Assembly (NCBI RefSeq): GCF_026745355.1
Contig: NC_079202.1
Coordinates: 42,728,561 to 42,792,560, forward strand
Direction of reading: 5' to 3'
Origin: Beta vulgaris subsp. vulgaris
Lineage: Eukaryota > Streptophyta > Magnoliopsida > Caryophyllales > Amaranthaceae
Length of the DNA: 64,000 nucleotides
Shown here piece after piece: positions 32,090 to 43,796 of this stretch. The position numbers were made by a program, and so were the translations under genes. The notes beneath the pieces are model-generated. The model worked only from the letters and a program-made list of their open reading frames with translations, had not been told where the DNA came from and ran no database searches. Positions within the stretch are counted from its first letter, which is position 1, and the number at the start of each line of letters is the position of its first letter.

Positions 32090-34960
32090 GATCTATTATA
32101 ATAACAACTAGTTTCAATTCAACTATAAGTTATAAATTTAAAGTGAAGTTAGCTTTATGACAATTAACCTATTTTTTTTGTTTATTTCTTTTTACTCTAT
32201 TAACTTACATTTGATGTGTTAATCTGATGTAATAATTTTTTGTTTCAATTTAAGTAGATGTTCTATATGAATATAACTTAAAGACTCTTAGATTATTAAA
32301 TGAAGTATTGTTATGTTACAATAGTCTTTTGAGTTACATTCATAAATCCAATAATAACTTCTTTCAATTCAAGTAGATGTTCAAAGTTTTGAAATGACAA
32401 CAACTCAATGATGATTACCTTAAACGGAGTATTGTTATCTCAAATAAGCTTATTACTAATATTAATACACTGATCTTAGGCGAATTACAACTTACTTCAA
32501 TTCAATAAGATATTTTTATTTTCGAAATACACTTCACATAAAGACAAATAACATAAATTGAGTATTATTATCTTGACCAGCTTATCTGCTTATGTTGATA
32601 CATTTATCTTATCTAAAGAAGGGATTGTTTCAGTTCTATTAGATGTTTATTATTTTGAAATGAAAACCACATAGAGAAAATGAACTAAAATGGTGTTTTG
32701 GATTCTTCAATTACCTTATCGACTTACATCGGCACAATAATTTTATCTAATAATTACTCGACTATATAATAATTTGATTGTATTCACGTAAATAAACTTT
32801 TATAAATTATAACAAGCCTTAGTCAGCAATAGACCTTATAGTATACTACATATACAAATTTTCTCTTCATATTAGGATATTGCTAATAAGCAATAAGGTT
32901 GAATACGATATAGTACCAATAAATAACTACTTGTTTCTATTCAATTAGATAGTTTGAGTTTTGAAACAAAATGAACTTGACTATTACTTTAAATAAAGTA
33001 TTTGTATGTTTAATTAACTTAATTAATTAACTTACATTGATACATTCATTAATCTTATCCAATAACAACTCATTTTAATTGCATTGGATGTTGAGTTTCA
33101 AAATGAATACAACATAATGACAATTATTTTAAAACCGACGTATGTCATCTTGAATTAGTTTGTGAATTAGTTTGTCGACTTAATTTGATACATCGAAATA
33201 ATTCAATATCAACTCGTTTATGTTCAAATTAGATGTTTTGAGTTTCAAAATGAATTTAACTTAGAGACGGTTAACTAAATGGAGCATTGTTATATTGAAC
33301 CAATTACATTGTTCTACATTTGTTGCAACTGAATTATATGCTTGCGGTTCTGAAATAAAATCAACTGCAAGATGATAACTTAAGTACAGTGTTGTTATTA
33401 TCTTGAATTAGTTTATAGACTTACATTGATACACTCATTCTAACAACAACATATTTCAATTCAAGCAAATGTTTTGAGTTTCAATTACTTTATCGACTTA
33501 TGTTGATACATTCATCTAATTTGATATCAATTTCTTTCAATTTGGCTCACATATATGAGTTTCAAACTGAATATAACTTGTTAACAATTAATTTAACGGT
33601 TTTTTCACCAAATACCCCCGACAAATCAAAAAATTCACAATATACCCTCAATGTTTCAACAATTCACCATATACCCCTGACTTTTCATTTTTGTGCACCA
33701 AATACCCTTTTTTTAACTGCCGTTAACTCACCGTTAGCTTTATTTACGATTTTGCCATCATTAAACCTTAACCCTAATCTAACCTAACACTAACCCTAAT
33801 CTAACCCTAACCATAATCTAACCTACCCCTAAAGTCTTCCCCTTACCCTAACTCTAACTCTTTGGACGCCCCCCCTCCACTACCCCACCCCTCCACCGCC
33901 GGGCTCCCTCACCGCCGGCCTCCCCCACCACCGACCTCCCCCTGCGCGTCCCACCTTCGGCCTTCCCTCACCCCATCCCGGTCGATTTCCCAGTCCTTAT
34001 CCTTTACCGCCGGACGTGCCGGCCTCCCCTCACCCCATTCCGACCGATTTCCCAGCCCCTAACCCTTACCGCCGCACGTGCCGGCCTCCCCACCCCCTGC
34101 GCGTCCCACCGTCGGCCTCCCCTCACCCCTTCCCCGCCGATTTCCCAGCCCCTACTCCTCACCGCTGCGCGTGCCGGCCTCCCCACCCCCTGCGCATCCG
34201 TTCACCGCTTCCCCTTCGATTTTAGGGTTCCCCACCCCGTGCGCATCCGTTCACCCCTTCCCCCTGCTGCTCTGTTTTGGTCATCTTGCTCCACGCTGCT
34301 GCCGCTGGTCTCTGGAGTTTTAGAGGGAGTGTGTTGTGAGATTTGCAGAGGCTGCGGAGAGGGGAGGGGGGAGGGTTGCGCAAGTGATGGAGGGGGTGGG
34401 AGTTGCGACGGAGGGAGGGGAGGAGTTGGGGCTGCGGCGGGGGGAGGGGTGTGGTTGCGGCAGAGGGAGGGGTGGGGGGGTGGTGGATGGGGAGGGGGAA
34501 GAGGAGGGGGTTGGGCTGGGCTGGGCTTATGTTTAAGGTTTAGGGTTAGTATTTAGATTAGGGTTAGGGATTAGCTTAGGTTTAGATTTTAGGGTTAGGA
34601 GTTAATTGTGGCAAAATGGTAAATAAAGCTAACGGTGACTTAACGGCAGTTAAAAAAAGGGTATTTGGTGCACAAAAATGAAAAGTCAGGGGTATATGGT
34701 GAATTGTTGAAACATTGAGGGTATATTATGAATTTTTTGATTTGTCGGGGGTATTTGGTGAAAAAACCGTTAATTTAAATGAAGTATTGCTATCTTGATT
34801 TAATTATTTGATTCACATAAATACCTTAATCAAATTCAATATTAACTTATTTGTCGATTATATGTTTTCAATTTTCAAATTCATAGAGCTTAATGACTAG
34901 TGTAGTTATATTAATCCATGATCTAATATAGTTATAGTAAGAAATTAATCTAATCAGCTT
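32090..34960. repeat. Degenerate satellite-like array of ~105-153-bp monomers, split by a MULE
   Basis: A monomer with the landmarks AATTAGATGTTTTGAGTTTC, AAATG-AGTATTGTTATCTTG and GACTTACATTGATACATTC recurs. The AGTATTGTTATC landmark falls near 32302, 32427, 32560, 32692, 32998, 33137, 33282, 33388 and 34782. With the MULE removed the spacing is about 106-153 bp, with two double steps. The copies are heavily diverged, and the array has no coding potential. Confidence 0.6.
33597..34769. mobile_element. GC-rich MULE with 160-bp terminal inverted repeats
   Basis: The ends are CGGTTTTTTCACCAAATACC and its inverse; the inverted arms run about 33597-33756 and 34610-34769. A perfect 9-bp duplication TTAATTTAA flanks the element (33588-33596 and 34770-34778), the Mutator signature. 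Inside the arms, telomere-like CCCTAA-type repeats (33765-33850) face TTAGGG-type repeats (34535-34605). Between them lies a very GC-rich core with tandem copies of CCGATTTCCCAGCCCCTA. No transposase is seen. The GC-rich core may be captured host DNA, as in Pack-MULEs, but shows no gene I can name. Confidence 0.82.
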
Positions 34961-35380
34961 TTTAAGAAATGTCTAACTCGTCTTTCGAGAAAGTTATAAG
35001 AATTCATACTGATATGAGACGTTTAACCAAACATGATGTGATTTGCTGACAACTAAAAGTTTGAATATTGACTCATATAAAATTGTCTTATTTCAAATTA
35101 TCGAATATATCAGCAAAGTACACATATATCAATGTCACTTTCATACACGCTTTTGGGAAGTACAACTCGTTTTTTTCGAGGCAAGTGCTGGACTACACTT
35201 ATCTGCCACATTAATTTTGACCGAACCCGAAATTATTTTGGCAAAAACCCCACATGAAGTTTCATTTTTCCCGAACAAATAAAAGAACGTGACTAACTTT
35301 GATCCGGACCGATGCGATTATTGTTGAACTTATTATAGATTCAACCGTTGGTTGGTTTAACTGTTCGAATAAAAACTGCT
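34961..35380. other. Intergenic stretch, nothing recognised
   Basis: A short open frame at 35043-35282 has no recognisable product. No repeat boundary is visible. Confidence 0.4.
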
Positions 35381-35565
35381 GTTTAATCTACAACTGAACT
35401 GAACTGAAACTGGAAAGAAAAATAACTGAATTAAATTGAACTGAAAAGAATGTTAACTGAAATGAACTGAAATGTTAATAATTATAACTGTTGTAAACTG
35501 AACTGATATGAACTGAACTGCTTGGATAAAACCATAACTGAATTGTTGAACTGAATTGACACCTC
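35381..35565. repeat. Second AACTGAA-rich tract
   Basis: Irregular AACTGAACTGAAACTGG and TGAACTGAAATG repeats, related to 21245-21720. Such tracts arise by replication slippage. Confidence 0.65.
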
Positions 35566-35749
35566 TAGTTACATTTCCATAATTTCATTTATTTAAATAG
35601 ATCTTAAAGTCATAGATTATTAAATTCTCTTCTTTTCTTTTTCTGTTGAAAGGTAAAAAACTAGACAAGATCTATGTTAACATTATTATGAGTATTATTA
35701 TAGTGAAACCTGGTGAATGAAGGAGAACTAGCTACATAACGTTAGATTA

Positions 35750-36338
35750 TGGAGTAACGCCCCTCCTCCCCTAAACCTAGTTTTCTCTCTAGCCGCCTCC
35801 CCTCTTCTCTCCTACCTTTTCTTTATCAGTTAGGGACTGTCATGGATATTTTATCCATAGTAAGCCCATTTTTCTCTCTTATTTTCATTTTTTTTAGTTT
35901 ATATTCTTGTTTTGTTGATTAAATTAGTCTATCCTTATGAGAGTTTCTCGAACCCTACTATGGATATTTAAGTATATGTTGTGGAAATCTCATACTCTCC
36001 TATGGGAGGAGTGAATCTGGTTTATTTATCTTTAGGTATGGCCACTTCTCATTGGTTGAACTTCAAGACTATCAACACGAAAGTACTGGAATCTAGGATG
36101 TCGGTAACATGGATCAATTAAGAAGGATCTTCCCCAAACTGTGTCAGATTGATAGGTTTTCTCATCAATAGCTATTTGATTCATCAACTACAAGAAGTTG
36201 AACTGTATTACTCGATCTGGTTCATTATAGTTTCTCAAAAGACGAATTTGATTTGATCTTGTTTGATTGTATCTTGTTTTTCAATACCTATTGTAGATGC
36301 CGGCTGACATTCAATTAATGAAAGTTCTCTAAAAAAAA
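35750..36338 (+). mobile_element. Internally deleted LINE-derived element
   Basis: The left part (CCTAAACCTAGTTTTCTCTC, then TAGCCGCC) resembles the 5' UTR of plant L1 elements. The right part (CATTCAATTAATGAAAGTTC, then eight A) resembles an L1 3' end. The coding body is absent. I could not define a target duplication. Confidence 0.4.
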
Positions 36339-36467
36339 TATACATGGCGTATAAACTCTTTTAGGAACTTCCTTTTAATATATAAGTATATAATGTATAC
36401 TTTTAAAAAGACAACTCATATCACTAAGGTTTAGAAATCAAATCTCATATGCCTCATTTGAGAAATT

Positions 36468-36690
36468 TCCTTTATCTCCCATTGAAGTGAGCTCCTTTCA
36501 TCTTAACTTAATAAAAAGTATAATGTTTCCTTTTTTTTTTCAAGTGCATATGTTACAAATTAGTATAAAATCCTAATTTTCCTTTTATTTCCACTGAATT
36601 TAGCTTCCTGCATCTTACCTTTAAATAATATAATTGTACGTTTTTTTTCAAGTGCCTATGTTACAAATAGTATATAAAATTCCAATTCTC
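36468..36690. repeat. Direct tandem duplication, ~112-bp unit
   Basis: TTTTTTTTCAAGTGCATATG near 36531 recurs as TTTTTTTTCAAGTGCCTATG near 36645. The preceding CTTTATCTCCCATTGAA and AGCTCCTTTCATCTTA blocks have matching partners one unit later. Confidence 0.6.
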
Positions 36691-36699
36691 ATACACTTG

Positions 36700-38256
36700 A
36701 GGGAGGATTAAAAGGTACTTGTAGGCGTGTTTTTATTTGCCTACATATTTGACTACATCATTGTAAAGGTTTTATTAAAAAATGTTTTCGAAGTCGCCAA
36801 AAAGTCTTTAAAGGAAGGCTCATAAACCTAATTGGATATTCAGAAATATTAGGGACAACTTAAGGACTTATCCTGATGTAGTTTTTCCCGTCATGACTCC
36901 ATTAATGGTCAATGAACCATAGATTGAGTTCGGGGGTGAGGGTACGAATAAGGTTAGGAATGAAATGCGTTCACTGGTGGTCTCTACTTAATATTGATTC
37001 ATATCAAGTTTTATGCAGATAAATAACCAAGCAAACTGTTATTGCAATGTCATAATTAATCTATATAGGTTCATTAAAGAAACAAAAGAATAATTTTTGG
37101 GTATGTTATTAAAGCAATAATTTAAATTACTGGGATCTAATCAGATTGTCTAATAAATCTTATCAGACGTTAGAATAGTTCTTTAGGTCTTGAATAACAA
37201 TAATAAGCATGTGAGGTGATGAAAGCATTAAATCATACTGATATTATGGTTTTATATATATCTACTTTTTTCCCTCACTTCATTGTTGAAATGCATGCTA
37301 ATAGTGCTCTTAGGAGTTTTTTATACTAACATCTTCCATCTAGTTGTGGATTTGTGTTTTATGGTAGTTTTCAGGTTTAATTATTTTCCTACTTTCTGCT
37401 ATTCTTGATGCCACAATAGATTGGAGAGAGTTAGGTTGCACGTTTATGAGTTCCCGAGGTTCGAAACTGCTTCCTAAAGCCTTCGGGTGTGAACAGATGT
37501 AAAAACTTGGGGTCAAATGCCAAGGAAGCTCTATTTGAAGGGTCGCCCGATCTGGTCGAGTAACATCCTCCCGATTGGGCGTTCACTTTTCTCCAAGCAG
37601 CATATGTTGCGGGCACGATCGGGTGTGACTCGCTCACTCGCAAATTGATGTTGGCGCCTGATTGGGCGCCCTCCTCTCCTAAGACTATTGAAGAACTACA
37701 TCGCTGGAGGCCCGCCTGATGGAATGAGGCGCCGGACTCCCGATGCCCGATCGGGTGGTTGACCTAGAAGCTAAATTGGACTTTATTATATCCTTTTTTT
37801 GATCTTTTTTAGGAGTTAGTATAAATAGGTTTGTGAAATATTTGGCAAGGACCCTATATTTTGAGTTTTGATTTGCATTCATTAGTGTTTCTAAACACTA
37901 GTTTTCTTTATCTAGCCCTAATTATTGCACATTGGAGATTATTGAAGTTCAATTAAAGTTCTTCCTTTTTTCTTTCAGTTAGTAATTGTCTCTTCCATAG
38001 CTCTTATTTACTTTCATGTTTTTGTCTCTTATTATTTTTAATTGCTTCAAAGTATGAATATTTCAGTAGTAATTATTTTCGCTTTCTGTGCCATGAGTGA
38101 GTAGATTAATCTCTAGGGCTTAGTGAAGGAAGCCATATTTATGCCATGATTTATTATTCTTGATTTCTTTAATATTTAGGCAGTGGTTAGAGCAATGCTA
38201 GTGTGATTCAATTTAATCTGCTATTTATGTTAGTGTACAATTTTATGAACCGTTTC
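36700..38256. repeat. Old Ty3/gypsy (Athila/Tat-like) LTR-type sequence, left part
   Basis: It includes a GC-rich segment (CCCGATCGGGTGGTTGACC near 37746), a TATA-type GTATAAATAGG at about 37818, and a T-rich leader. This is a promoter-bearing LTR pattern. It resumes after the solo LTR at 40233. Its outer boundary is not visible, and no coding domain is present. Confidence 0.35.
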
Positions 38257-40232
38257 TGTAATACTCCGTATTTTTAGTAAGTTATTATTTATATTTTTAT
38301 AAAAGTTTTAGTTTTTGAAAAAGGTTTTATTTACTAAAAAGGCTTATTATTTATTAGAAAGACTTTTATAAGAAAGGTTTTGGGTATTTAAAACGAATTT
38401 TAGCCCAAATGAATTTTGGGCCTAACTTTCCTAAGTTTTACATTCAAGTAGTTATTTCAAAATAAAATTAAAAATATCTTAAAAACAATTTCAAAAAGGT
38501 TTGTAAAAGGAAAAGAGAAAAAAAGAAAAAAGAAAAGTTTAAATGACGTGAAGTCTTCACGCCAGTGAGTTAGTTTGTTCCAAGTTGATAACTTTGTATT
38601 TTGTTGATTTATCTTTTGGGTTAATTTGTTTTATCTTTTGATTATTTAGCATCTAGACTATTTATCTTGTGGAATATTCCTCTATTCTACCTATATTATC
38701 ATAAAAGATATTTTATCCTAGCTAAAATTAATTATCTTTCTCAAAAATCTATCTTTTAGTTCCTATTCCTATTCTTATCTTATTTACCCAACTAGTATAA
38801 ATAGGGGTCTCCACCCACCATATTCTTCACACCAAATTTGAGGAATAAATCTCTTTTCTCAAGTTTAAACTCTCTCTCCCTCTTAGCCTACCTTCTCTAT
38901 TTTCCTCCCAGTAGTTATTATTTTTAAAGGTGCGTGTATATGTAGATTTTAATATTGTTCTGCACACATAATATTATGTTTTTAGAGTTGCTAGTTTTAT
39001 TGTCATGTATGCCTTGCGTAAGTTCTAGTGTTACTATTATAAGATAACGATGCTCCATGTGTTAGTCTATGTTAATTGGTTTTCTTATTGTACTATCGAG
39101 TCTAATAAATGCCAACGTAAAAGTCTAATAATGCAATACCAATGTTGTCTGACTTTCAAAGTTTATTCGTAGTATTATTTTCTTTGCATCTAAGATTTAT
39201 AGGTAAATAAGGTTTAGAGTTTGGTAGTCTAAATACCAATGTTATATTTTGGCAGTAAGCAATCTACGGAATTTGAGCTGTACAAATAATTAGTTTGGTT
39301 TTCTTATTATATTAAAGATTTATCATTAAGGTCTTTGAGTTATTTGTTATACAATATTGTTAGTTAAGTTGTAATTTGAGATTGTTGTTATTGAAATTGT
39401 CATTAAAGTTTTCTAAAGATTAATTCATAGGAAGAAGTTATTAATTTTATGCCTTTATATGGCTAAAGTTTCATACAAGAATTACTATTATTTTTAAGGA
39501 GGATTATTTCCGAAAGATTTTTATTAGATATATGATCTTTTATGATCACAATTATAAAGAGGCCACGGCTTGTTATTTATTAACAAGAACGGTAGCTATT
39601 ATATTATTTACCCATGTACTTTTTGTATAAGTCATGTGGACAAGGTAGTTCCCCTCGTAATAGACTCAGTAAGGAATACTAAACTTGGGGGTGTGCACAC
39701 TTTAGGCAAGGTACCTAGGCAAGGAAAAAGGATTTTTATCAAGGTTATATACTTTATAGTATACAAGTATCCAAGGAGTTTATACAAATTATTTCAAGTA
39801 TCCAAGGAAGGTTTATATGAGTATTTTGAATGTTTAGTAAAGTATTTAAATTTTCGCATATACATGTACTCAGTATTTTTTGACACGCATTTTGTTTTGT
39901 TTTGTTTTATGGCTTTGTCCCTGTGATGACCCTTTTGGTGAGCAGATTTACAGGTTGATGCATACTTCATATTGGGAGCTAGTGAGGAATCATAATTAGT
40001 CAATGACTTGTTATTTTATTTTCTTTATTTCTATTGTTATATAGTTGTACAATAAAGATTATATTTATAAAGAGAAGTTAATTCAGTTATTCCGCTGCAT
40101 TAGTTTAAAGTTCAGTTAGTAGTTAGTATTAAAGCCTTTAACGTTATCACGTGGCGGTAATACTCTCAAGTTTCTCAAGGAGTTTTATATTAAAATATAT
40201 TTTTCAAAAGAGAGAAATTTGGGGGTGTTACA
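38257..40232. mobile_element. Solo LTR of a gypsy-type element, 1976 bp
   Basis: It starts TGTAATACTCCGTATTTTTA and ends GGGGGTGTTACA (TG...CA with short inverted ends), flanked by a perfect 5-bp duplication GTTTC (38252-38256 and 40233-40237). There is no internal domain, as expected after recombination between the two LTRs of a full element. The long LTR with TGTAATA/TGTTACA ends suits a Ty3/gypsy chromovirus or Retand-type family. A TATA-like CTAGTATAAATAGGGGTC lies at about 38793. Confidence 0.82.
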
Positions 40233-40690
40233 GTTTCTGGCTAATAATTGTTTGTATTGAGCAAGATCTTACTTTTAGAGGCCTAGAACACACAATAAGT
40301 GAGTTTGATTATGTGATGTGACCATACTGCATATATATGTTGCCTTGAGAGTGTTAATACCCGACAATAGGATTAGCACCTACTATAATTGCTCGACCCT
40401 ATACCTAAGTATTATTAGTAATCTGAACCCTCCTGATTGGTATAAGCATGGTGGATCGATCGATAGCCTTAGATCTATAATTATTTGATAAACTTCCATC
40501 TCTTGTGATCTAGTTTATTTTAACTTAGTTATTAATCATTCAATAACTTTTCTCTCTGAATAATTAAGTAATTGAGCATTAATTTGTAGAATTACTCTCT
40601 TTGTGGATCGATCCGTGTTTGCTAAGTATCTGCTAATAACAGACACCGTGTACTTGTGATAAAATTTTAAAACCCATCACGTACAATCAT
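40233..40690. repeat. Old gypsy LTR-type sequence, right part
   Basis: It contains CTCTTTGTGGATCGATCCGT and AAGTATCTGCTAATAACAG, then CACCGTGTACTTGTG, a pattern common near the 3' end of Athila/Tat LTRs. It was contiguous with the sequence before 38257. A similar phrase occurs at 53737-53770. Confidence 0.35.
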
Positions 40691-41695
40691 TTATATGAAT
40701 AATAAGAAAAATAAAAAGAGAAAATTTAGGGGAAAATGTACAAGAGGGCATTAATTCCTTCAAGATCTACATTGTGAGAAGTAAATTGTTAGTAAAAAGG
40801 AATTAAATTGGAATTGACCCTCAAGAATTATACCTTTGTCGCTTGGGTCTTATACAACGATATTCAAGACGAGCAATAGGCTTGAAATAGGAAATCTGAA
40901 GGTATGAATGTATTTGAATGTGTTGGAATGTGGGTTTGTGTGTCTGAATATGAGTTTGAGTGCTTGGTACTAAAAATGTTAAGGTGTTAAAGCGTAGGAA
41001 AGCATTATGAAAATCGTTTGAAGAAATGAGCTATCTATTGGCATGGGAAATGGAAAACGGAGGCAAAAGAAAGAAAAACTGTGTGCAGGCTGCGAGCCAC
41101 GCGCATTGGCATTATGGCCGAATTTTTTTATTGTTTTAAGATTCTTTTTTATCCTTTGATAAAATCTATCTTTTAAAATCCAAAATCAGTTATCTTTATA
41201 ATAAAAATATGATTTTCTAAATATTCTTTTAAATTAATTATCAAGAATAATTAATGCTAAAATATTAAAAAATACAATTAATTATTACGAATAATTGGGC
41301 CATTAAAATTGGGCTTGAATAGAGTTTATATTTTCGAAATTCTTTTGCGCTTAGATTGTTTGATTGCTTTTCCTTTCGACTGGACCAATTAGGATGATGA
41401 TTTTTTGTCTATAGATGTTCAATGGGAGACACAATTTTGTGTCTATAGAAGTCTCCACTTTGACTGAGGTTCAAGAAATCGAAAGTCAAAGTATACATTG
41501 GCGGGATAGAGAATGATTCTAAACCCTCTACAATTTAGAATTGATCTATATATCGCCTGTTTTACAAATTGGAGTTAGTCTGAAAGACGATAACTTCAAG
41601 CAATCTGATTACCTGCAATGACAGGAGACGATGTTAGCAGATAGGTGCAAACAACTCAGATGATGATGCACATAATGATGCAATACAAACATAGC
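40691..41695. other. Long stretch without a supported gene
   Basis: AT-rich. TATGAATGTATTTGAATGTG-type T/G repeats lie at 40900-40965. No coding or RNA gene seen. Confidence 0.4.
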
Positions 41696-43244
41696 TGTTG
41701 TATAATATGAGCATTATAAGAGGGGGGGTGAATTATAGTGAGAGAATAAGCTATACTTTCTGCGGAATTAAAAGTTAACTTGGGAACAAACAATGGGAAT
41801 ACGAGAGATTTTAGCAAGGAAAAACTTCCTAGGCCCAATAGGAAGAAACAACCTCGACCAAAAGGGAATTTAACACAACTTTCCGCTATAATAGGCCAAA
41901 ATAACTCTGTTTACAATCCTATTACTTTTCTCTCGAGCCACAACTTAAGTTACTAAGGTCAAGTTCCCAACGACAGTTTCCACAACTGTCGTTCCTCTCA
42001 AACTTCACTAGAAGTTCCTTTCTCTTTCTCTTGCTTCACTCAAAGCTTCTTACACTTACAAGAGTTCACTCAAACCCTTAACTCAAAAATATAATTTGTA
42101 AGACAATGGAAGGGTAATAACTCAAATTAAGTAGTATGAATTCTCTTTAGGAACGACACTGACTCTTTTAGATAACTAAGAATATTTAGCTAAGTCAGAC
42201 ACAATTTGTTCTAAGGTTTAGGCGCCTATTTATAGACAATTTAGACAAGACATAAACTTATACACTACTGTCGCTAGGAAAATTAAAGGCTGCGCAGAAG
42301 GCTCGCTTTTTTAAAACACCTATATGAAGGTTTTTTTTAAAATATTCCTTGAGAAGTAATTAATCCACTTCCTCCACTACTTAACTTAAAACTAAGAAGT
42401 AGTAAGTATTACGTGGTTTTAGATACTTGGGAAATAATTAAACTATTTAAATTAATTAATACTTGGAAAATAATTAACCAAGCCCACTAACCACTAACTA
42501 CAAACGTGTAGCAGTAGTTTAGGCGTGATAACATATTTTTGGGGAGTAAATAAAATATTTACTTTAAATAGTTTTTAGAAAAATATCTTTAAAAATAAGT
42601 TTCATTAAAACAAAATCATTTTTATATTTAAAACGAAAATCTTTTTAAAACCGGAAACTGTATTTAATTTTGAAAACAAAATCTTTTAGTTTAATTAAAA
42701 TATAAAAGATAAGATTATAACGGTTAGAAATTTATCTTAATAAAATCAGAAAATCAATTTAAATCTTTTCCTAACAAACTAAGAACAAACTCCCTAAAAT
42801 AGTGGATCTAGTCAAAACTACCCTAAAACTTCTAACTAACTTGATAGGCGCACAACAAATGTTGACGGCACTACTTAAAGTTATTTAGGTGTTCCTAAAG
42901 CTGTCTATAAGCTTGTTCCTTAACCTTGTTCCTAACTGTGCCAGGGTTTGTTCCTTTCATGGGAAATAACCAAGTTCCGTATTTGAGAATTTACCACAAA
43001 CTAAATTGGACTTTCACTCAACCTTAACATGAAGATATTAAATACACCCTAATGTATTCTAATCTTCATTCCAAGCTTGATACTTCATCACTCGAACATC
43101 TTCACTTTGATCTTTGATTAATTCTCCGTTTTAATCTCCAATCAAGTATTCTCTTTGCTCGAGAATGAAGTACCTAGCAATAACATAAATAAAATACACT
43201 ATGTCTTTTGTGGTTAAGTCATCTTCAAAACTAGAGGGTCAACA
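41696..43244 (-). repeat. Copia-2 3' LTR, 1549 bp
   Basis: On the plus strand it starts TGTTGTATAATATGAGC and ends GAGGGTCAACA. It is nearly collinear with 48466-49995, apart from a replaced segment at about 42268-42345 and scattered indels. Confidence 0.85.
42272..42345. mobile_element. CACTA terminal remnant inside the copia-2 3' LTR
   Basis: CGCTAGGAAAATTAAAGGCT, then GCGCAGAAGG and TCGCTTTTTT, looks like the end of a CACTA-1/CACTA-2 type element. It replaces about 49 bp present in the other LTR (49042-49090). It is probably a deletion derivative of a former insertion. Confidence 0.4.
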
Positions 43245-43256
43245 ATTTCCCCTTAT
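43245..43256 (-). other. Copia-2 polypurine tract
   Basis: The minus strand reads ATAAGGGGAAAT directly before the TGTTGACC start of the 3' LTR, the plus-strand primer position. Confidence 0.65.
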
Positions 43257-43796
43257 TGTGTTTAGGTTTAGGTTCAAGGTGACAAACCTTATTTCTTTCA
43301 AATTGATGGAGTTCATCTTGCATAGCTACAATCCAATCAGCATCAGTGAGAGCTTCTTCATGGTTCCTGGGTTCCATTCCATCATAGAAAGAAAAGCATG
43401 AAAAGCACAAAAATTTCTAATTTGAGATCTCATTTGAGTTCCCTTGTTTATATCATTGATTATGAGTTCCACTGGATGGGAACGATGAGTTTTCCATGTC
43501 TTTGGTTGGAAATCCTGGATTAAAACTTGATTTCTTTGATTATCTTCACTTCCTTGTTCTTGGGAACCAGGTTCAACAATAGTGGATTCATTCACTTGTG
43601 TATCCTCACCTAGTTCTTCTTTTTCTTCATTGGGAACAGGAACATGATGTTGTTCCTTAGGCTTTGTTCCCATGACTTCTTCCTCTTCCAAAGTCTCATC
43701 AATAATACTTTGATCTTTTACCAAACCTATCTTGAAATCATCATCAACCTGTGTGCTTGGAACAAGTTTATCTGTTTCATCAAAAATAATATGCAC
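43257..43796 (-). pseudogene. Copia-2 integrase-RT linker and truncated RT start
   Basis: The minus frame contains an acidic linker (EDTQVNESTIVEPGSQEQGS) and then the conserved approach to RT (KGTQMRSQIRNFCAFHAFLS). Shifted by one base, it continues with an EEAL-type segment ending in a NKVCHLEPKPK block at about 43262. Everything after that point, including all catalytic RT motifs and RNase H, is missing; only about 10-15 bases separate the block from the polypurine tract. The deletion therefore removed the polymerase while keeping the sequences needed in cis. Confidence 0.72.

Noticed and set aside
33765..33850. Interstitial telomere
   Set aside because: The CCCTAA-like units are imperfect, short, and mirrored on the other side inside a bounded MULE, so they belong to the transposon and do not mark a chromosome end or fusion.
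33862..34556. Several GC-rich overlapping open frames (proline/glycine/arginine-rich)
   Set aside because: They lie in the tandem GC-rich core of the MULE, occur on both strands and all frames, and have repeat-driven composition without a domain.
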